A DNA stretch of 46,086 nucleotides from positions 1-46,086 of the forward strand of contig JAIORG010000290.1 in the NCBI GenBank assembly GCA_021108255.1, in the 5' to 3' direction. The translations under genes and the position numbers were made by a program. Shown here piece after piece: positions 42,166 to 46,086 of the stretch. The notes beneath the pieces were generated by a model. That model did no database searches and was not told the origin of the DNA. It was given only the letters and a program-made list of their open reading frames with translations. Each line of letters opens with the position of its first letter. Within the stretch, counting starts at the first letter, position 1. This DNA is from Anaerolineales bacterium (GTDB taxonomy: Bacteria > Chloroflexota > Anaerolineae > Anaerolineales > UBA11858).

Positions 42166-42513
42166 TTACTCTCGCAGCACATTGGAATCGCAGCAATTAC
42201 ACCGGGGGCATGGACAATCTGGCGGATGCGTTCTCGCTCCAACCTGCCCCAGAACGATTTCCAGCAACTGGGCAATCTTTGGATCATTCAATCGATAGTA
42301 GACAAGCTGACCATCTTTGCGGTTCGCAACCACCCCAGCCTCTCTCAGCACCCGTAGCTGCTGAGAGACATAAGCCTGGGGCCGTCCTAACACTGTCTGC
42401 AAATGGCACACACAAGCCTCGTCGCGCCGAAGTTCGTCCAAGATTTGCAGCCGCGCCGATTGGGAAAAAAGGTGAAATAATTGAGTCACTTGCTGGTATT
42501 TATCTTCGGTCAT
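42166..42513 (-). CDS. ArsR/SmtB-family metalloregulator with Cys-rich tail
   Basis: A winged helix-turn-helix repressor of 115 residues. The helix before recognition carries DEACVCHLQ (Cys34, Cys36), the alpha-3 metal-binding type seen in arsenic, cadmium and lead sensors, and recognition is PQAYVSQQLRVLREAG. The tail holds five Cys (100, 102, 105, 107, 108) in CPCPRCNCC, a probable second metal site. A GTGGAG ribosome-binding site precedes the ATG. Metal binding is expected to release it from the two palindromic operators. Confidence 0.92.
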   Translation of the reverse strand: MTEDKYQQVTQLFHLFSQSARLQILDELRRDEACVCHLQTVLGRPQAYVSQQLRVLREAGVVANRKDGQLVYYRLNDPKIAQLLEIVLGQVGARTHPPDCPCPRCNCCDSNVLRE

Positions 42514-42541
42514 TTTATCTCCACAACATGCAGTATATCAT

Positions 42542-42561
42542 ATATGCAGCATTATGCATAT
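42542..42561. promoter_or_regulatory. Palindromic operator upstream of the arsR-type gene
   Basis: ATATGCA (42542-42548) and TGCATAT (42555-42561) flank a six-base centre, 28 bases before the repressor start. Identical half-sites lie before the permease. A further half-site-like phrase (CATGCAGTATAT, 42528-42539) and a TATACT -10 candidate sit between it and the gene. Confidence 0.85.
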
Positions 42562-42616
42562 TATGCGTTAGAAAACCACTTTTACCAAGATGAATTGAAC
42601 CCTGTAATCAGGACAC

Positions 42617-42648
42617 AAAACACCTCCCGTAAAAACAGGAGGTGTTTT
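42617..42648. terminator. Terminator after the Lnt-like gene
   Basis: An 11-bp stem (AAAACACCTCC at 42617-42627, GGAGGTGTTTT at 42638-42648) with a ten-base A-rich loop lies about 80 bases downstream of the Lnt-like gene stop on the minus strand. The 3' side on that strand ends in TTTT. Confidence 0.75.
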
Positions 42649-42726
42649 ATATCTGGCAGAATAAAGGAACAATCCGGTGGACATTGCTGGTATCGAACAA
42701 CGTCCCTCACTGGGGACCAACTCCTG

Positions 42727-44232
42727 TTATTTACTTCTCCGCTTTATCAAGGCAAATATCAACAAGCCGATCAGGCCAACCAGCATCGCCGTGCCAAAAG
42801 CATCGCCAATCATTGGGTAAAGGGTTCCGATTGAGCCAACTGGGGTCAGCACCATTTGCTCTCCGGTCCAGGGACCTGAATTTTCCTCTTCGAAAGTATC
42901 TAGTCGATTGATAACCCGCCCATAGGCATCGGTCACAACCGAAACCCCGGTTCCGGTCTGACGATAAATGGGCACGCCGTTCTCCACGGCCCGGAAGGTT
43001 GCCATGCCAGCGTGAATGTCACGGATTTCCAGCCAATCATTTGCCGGGATAAAAAGCAGGTCAACCTCCTGCTCCCCGGCTTGTTTAATGATCGCGGGGA
43101 AATCAGCATCCCAGCAAATCACTGCACTCAGTATGCCATAGGGAGTTTCCACCATTTGCAGTTCACCGCTGCCCGCAACTGAACCCTCAAATTGAGTGCC
43201 GCCGTATTTGTAATGTTCAAGAACTATCTCGCCATTTGGATCGATGACCCGGACAACATTATGGAAAGGTTCTTTACCGGCAGGGTCAATTGTTGCTGTG
43301 GGCAGCACCAGGTAAATCATTTCTTCCCGGGCAACAATTGAGGCGTCTTCCAGGAAGGCATCCACTTCTTCGCGGAAACCTATTCCCGCCACTTCTTGCA
43401 GAACAACGATCTGGGCGCCATTTTGTGCTGCAGAACGCATCCCTTCCAGTTGTTTTGCATGCAGTTCAGCTGTTGCTTCACGGAAGGCTTCTTCGTCGTC
43501 GCCTTCTAATAATTCAAACATAGAGACCAGCTGCTCTTCAGGCAAAGAAAACCCCGCGATCTGCACTTCTTGTTCAGCAGGTTCGGCAAGCAGCATACGC
43601 CCGAAACCAAATCCAAGGATCAAAACCAGCACTCCAACAAAGATCAACGCGCCGCGGCGAATCTTCATCCACTGAAAATCATTCTCCCAAATGTAATTAA
43701 CCACACTTGCAAACCAGCCAATGATGAAAGGGATGCCCCAGATCCCACTGAGAGCTGTCAACTGCATCAGGGCGGTGAAACCTGTCTGGGAATACGCCGC
43801 AGCTCCAAAGGAACCGAAAGGGCTGCCGGAAGCGGAAAAGAAATCGACAGCTGCTACGCTGATGGGGTAGACGAGCGTCATCAGGAAAGGAGAGATGCCG
43901 TTTTGCGCCCAACGGCGATAATAGACCCGGTCAATGACGAAGGGGATGAGCGTGATTGGTGCGAGGAGAGTGAAGAAGATGGGTTCTGCAAATGGGTGTA
44001 AGAAACCCATAGCGGTTGCATTATTCCAGGCGATGATTGTTGGTACAGCGGAAGCAACCCAGAGCAACAGGAAAGCACGCCCGCCTTTCTCACTGCTGCG
44101 ATAAAAACGCAGGGCAAAGACCGGCGCCAGCCATGCCGCCGGGGGGAAATTCCATTTTGCGCCTACGAAAAAGGTCAACAGGGTAAAAAGCCCTAACCAC
44201 ATTAAATTGATTTTTTTATATTGGGTGTTCAT
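42727..44232 (-). CDS. Apolipoprotein N-acyltransferase-like membrane amidase (Lnt-like, nitrilase domain)
   Basis: The 501 residues from the ATG at 44230-44232 (GGAGG five bases upstream; a TTG four codons earlier lies in that site) form an N-terminal block of about six to seven membrane helices, a nitrilase-type domain (about 225-475) and a final helix. The catalytic triad is visible: Glu in VVLQEVAG, Lys in LEHYKYGG and Cys in AVICWDADFP. Lnt adds a third acyl chain to lipoproteins. In a probable single-membrane bacterium it may acylate other amines. It is divergent from a histidine kinase gene. Confidence 0.85.
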   Translation of the reverse strand: MNTQYKKINLMWLGLFTLLTFFVGAKWNFPPAAWLAPVFALRFYRSSEKGGRAFLLLWVASAVPTIIAWNNATAMGFLHPFAEPIFFTLLAPITLIPFVIDRVYYRRWAQNGISPFLMTLVYPISVAAVDFFSASGSPFGSFGAAAYSQTGFTALMQLTALSGIWGIPFIIGWFASVVNYIWENDFQWMKIRRGALIFVGVLVLILGFGFGRMLLAEPAEQEVQIAGFSLPEEQLVSMFELLEGDDEEAFREATAELHAKQLEGMRSAAQNGAQIVVLQEVAGIGFREEVDAFLEDASIVAREEMIYLVLPTATIDPAGKEPFHNVVRVIDPNGEIVLEHYKYGGTQFEGSVAGSGELQMVETPYGILSAVICWDADFPAIIKQAGEQEVDLLFIPANDWLEIRDIHAGMATFRAVENGVPIYRQTGTGVSVVTDAYGRVINRLDTFEEENSGPWTGEQMVLTPVGSIGTLYPMIGDAFGTAMLVGLIGLLIFALIKRRSK

Positions 44233-44384
44233 AAATTCCTCCAAAAGTTGTTTTGATTAATTTCCCCTTCAGTGTATCCATTCTCGGGAAAATCCACATC
44301 GTCCTTCTGGTGAAAAAAACAGTACAGGAGGACATTGTCCTTTTGTACAATACCCAACCCAATCAAATGCATTACAATCAAAAC

Positions 44385-45623
44385 ATGGCTGAACTGATTA
44401 CCCGCAAAGAAAAATTCGTCGGACTCCCATTTTATATTTTCATCACCATCCTGCTGGGCAGTATTGGGATAATGGGTTTTTATACGAACTGGAAAGCAGA
44501 TCAACCCACCCTTGCCGTATTTTGCGCAATCCTGATAGCAGCCCATCTGGGGCTTTACTGGCTCAATCTCAGGCAATTCCACCGCCAGCGTAGATGGTGG
44601 CGGATCTTCTATTACATCGCGCAAACCATCCTGATTGTTATCATAACCAACCTTCCCTATCGTGGAGATTTAAATTTATTTGGTCTCAGTTTTCTTGGTT
44701 CAGCGATCATCTCGATCATCGGAGAGTCCCTGGGCTTATGGGGCAATACCCGTCCCGCGTTATATCTGGGGCTTTTATATCTGAGCATTCTGCTGGGGAT
44801 CTTCTTTACCAGAGTTGAACCTGATCTCGTTCTCCCTTACTTATCAGCACTTCTGGTCAACGGCGGGGTTGTCATCCTGCTCATGATCGTCTACAACCAA
44901 CAATTCCAGGAACGCCAAAAAGCCGAAGATTTGGCTGAGACACTGGAGAGTGCAAATGCCAAACTTGCTTCGTTTGCAGCGAGAAACGAATCGCTCACCC
45001 TGCAAGCTGAACGGGAACGAATGGCGCGTGAACTCCACGATACGCTTGCCCAGGGTGTGGCCGGGTTGATTTTGCAATTGGAGGCAATTAATGCCTACCA
45101 AGAGCAAAACGATCATTCGCAAGTGGAAAAGGTTCTCGCCCAGGCTTTGGATCGCGCCCGCAACACTCTCAGCGAATCCCGCGCTGCGATTGAAGACCTG
45201 CGCAATGAAGACACTGATTTTCAGAAGACTGTCGAAAAATTGGTCGAACACTTTGTCGTGGCGGGTAAAACAGACTTTGACCTTACCATTAAACTACAGG
45301 CTGAAAAACCACTCCCCCAGCATATCCAGCATCATGCCCGGCGCGTCCTGTTCGAGGGATTGACAAACATCCAAAAGCACGCGGGTGTTGAGGAAGCACG
45401 CATCTCGGTCATCCAGAGCGGAAACACTCTTAGACTAACCATCCAAGATAACGGGGTCGGCTTTGACCCCCTGCAAGTCACGAAGTTCGGGCATTTTGGC
45501 TTGCAGGGCTTTCAAGAACGAGCGCAATTGACCAACAGTCACTACACCCTGGTCAGCGCGCCTGACGAGGGTACCACTATTGAATTTATCTTTCCTTTGA
45601 ACGATATCGGAGAGAGAGTATGA
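44385..45623 (+). CDS. NarL-type sensor histidine kinase
   Basis: The ATG at 44385 is preferred (412 residues), giving MAELITRKEKFVGLPFYIFI and six membrane helices (about 14-175) without a known sensor domain; a longer frame begins at 44253. A linker coiled coil leads to the HisKA_3 motif RERMARELHDTLAQGVAGL with the phospho-His, then the ATPase domain with FEGLTNIQKHAG, DNGVGFD and GHFGLQGFQERA. The stop overlaps the regulator start by four bases (ATGA). A TACAAT at 44373-44378 ends six bases before the ATG, consistent with a leaderless mRNA. Confidence 0.93.
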   Translation: MAELITRKEKFVGLPFYIFITILLGSIGIMGFYTNWKADQPTLAVFCAILIAAHLGLYWLNLRQFHRQRRWWRIFYYIAQTILIVIITNLPYRGDLNLFGLSFLGSAIISIIGESLGLWGNTRPALYLGLLYLSILLGIFFTRVEPDLVLPYLSALLVNGGVVILLMIVYNQQFQERQKAEDLAETLESANAKLASFAARNESLTLQAERERMARELHDTLAQGVAGLILQLEAINAYQEQNDHSQVEKVLAQALDRARNTLSESRAAIEDLRNEDTDFQKTVEKLVEHFVVAGKTDFDLTIKLQAEKPLPQHIQHHARRVLFEGLTNIQKHAGVEEARISVIQSGNTLRLTIQDNGVGFDPLQVTKFGHFGLQGFQERAQLTNSHYTLVSAPDEGTTIEFIFPLNDIGERV

Positions 45624-46086
45624 GCGAAAATATCCGCTTGTTGATCGTTGATGACCATTTCATCATTCGCGAGGGGTTGCGCCTGATCTTTGATACTATC
45701 CCCAATCTTGATCTTGTTGCCGAAGCCGAAAACGGGGAAGAAGCCCTCGTTCAAGTGGAAGACCATCTTCCTGACGTGATTCTAATGGATCTGCAAATGC
45801 CGGTTATGGATGGAATCACCGCCATCGAAAAACTGAGAAAGACTCATCCTGAGATTGCCATCATTATCCTGACAACCTACAAAGAGAACGATTTGCTGCT
45901 GCGCGGATTAAGGGCGGGTGCGCGCGGTTACTTGCTTAAAGATACCGACCGCCAAACGCTGATCAACACGATCCAGGCAGCAGCACGCGGAGAGACCCTG
46001 CTAAAACCAGAGATATTACAGCAGGCACTCAGCTATCAATCGGAAAAACCGGGGCTGGAAAAGGACTTTGAAAACCCCCTCTCAGA
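45620..46086 (+). CDS. NarL/FixJ-family response regulator, N-terminal part (cut by window end)
   Basis: Starting MSENIRLLIVDDHFIIREGL, this frame encodes a receiver domain with VDD, the phospho-Asp in DVILMDLQMP (about residue 54), Thr in IIILTTY and the Lys in YLLKDTD, then a linker. The C-terminal LuxR-type helix-turn-helix is expected past the window edge. It is translationally coupled to the kinase gene, so the two form a cognate pair. Confidence 0.93.
   Translation, partial: MSENIRLLIVDDHFIIREGLRLIFDTIPNLDLVAEAENGEEALVQVEDHLPDVILMDLQMPVMDGITAIEKLRKTHPEIAIIILTTYKENDLLLRGLRAGARGYLLKDTDRQTLINTIQAAARGETLLKPEILQQALSYQSEKPGLEKDFENPLS

Noticed and set aside
43570-44001. 143-codon plus-strand frame
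   Set aside because: Antisense shadow of the Lnt-like gene with composition dictated by the membrane helices on the other strand.
1-46086. Search for tRNA, rRNA, CRISPR arrays, insertion sequences and phage genes
   Set aside because: No T-loop-like tRNA ends, regular spacer-repeat arrays, transposase or integrase motifs were seen by eye; a covariance-model scan could not be run.

Overview
The window looks like a chromosomal segment of a Chloroflexota bacterium, most likely class Anaerolineae. This is an inference from gene content and protein style: a full peptidoglycan and division cluster with MraZ, FtsA and FtsZ, family-1 sugar ABC proteins with acidic linkers, and a YqeB/YqeC-MocA module. 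No rRNA, tRNA, CRISPR array, transposase or phage gene was seen.

Layout. (1) 1-250: 5' end of a LysR regulator, cut by the window edge. (2) 579-18743, minus strand: one long division and cell wall (dcw) cluster read from about 18818 down to 1319, then nrdR. The order is mraZ, rsmH, ftsL-like, ftsI, murF, mraY, murD, ftsW, murG, a CvpA-like gene, murC, a small unknown, murB, ddl, ftsQ, ftsA, ftsZ, nrdR. Most junctions overlap or are only a few bases apart, and murE is missing. The promoter (TTGCAA-17-TATACT) is followed at once by four GTGGG/GTGGT repeats about 10 bp apart, a textbook MraZ operator. (3) 19109-21058, plus: lipM-type octanoyltransferase, DUF503 (YlxP) and an SDR lacking the usual catalytic Tyr and Lys, followed by a GA-rich repeat patch. 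(4) 21444-27592, minus: rsfS, thpR, a YqeC-MocA fusion, yqeB, alanine racemase and an alanine-type aminotransferase. The last two could supply the D-Ala used by ddl and murF.

(5) 28097-31558, plus: a large surface lipoprotein with lamin-tail, OB-fold and endonuclease/exonuclease/phosphatase domains. (6) 31920-36009, minus: a sugar ABC importer (binding lipoprotein and two permeases) without its ATPase; the first permease carries a large extra membrane insertion. (7) 36191-37477, plus: an alkaline-phosphatase superfamily enzyme. (8) 37478-39786: an accessory stretch with a diverged direct repeat, two small unknown genes and a higBA toxin-antitoxin pair with a self-contained promoter and operator.

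(9) 39787-42513, minus: the most distinctive locus. A Cys-rich ArsR-type repressor, a UPF0718/ArsP-type permease with a CSC motif, and three tandem thioredoxin-fold proteins whose active sites are CxxC, CxxC and Cxx-Gly. The same palindrome (ATATGCA-N6-TGCATAT) lies upstream of both the repressor and the permease, so the sequence itself predicts a metal- or metalloid-responsive regulon. (10) 42727-46086: an Lnt-like amidase with a divergent NarL-type histidine kinase and response regulator; the regulator is cut by the window end.

Start sites were adjusted where ribosome-binding sites, promoters or family alignment disagree with the longest frame (mraZ, murB, ylxP, rsfS, both ends of the ABC operon, the thioredoxins, the Lnt-like gene and the kinase). 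Several genes (lipM, higB, probably the kinase) have a -10 box about 7 bases before the start codon, which suggests leaderless mRNAs.
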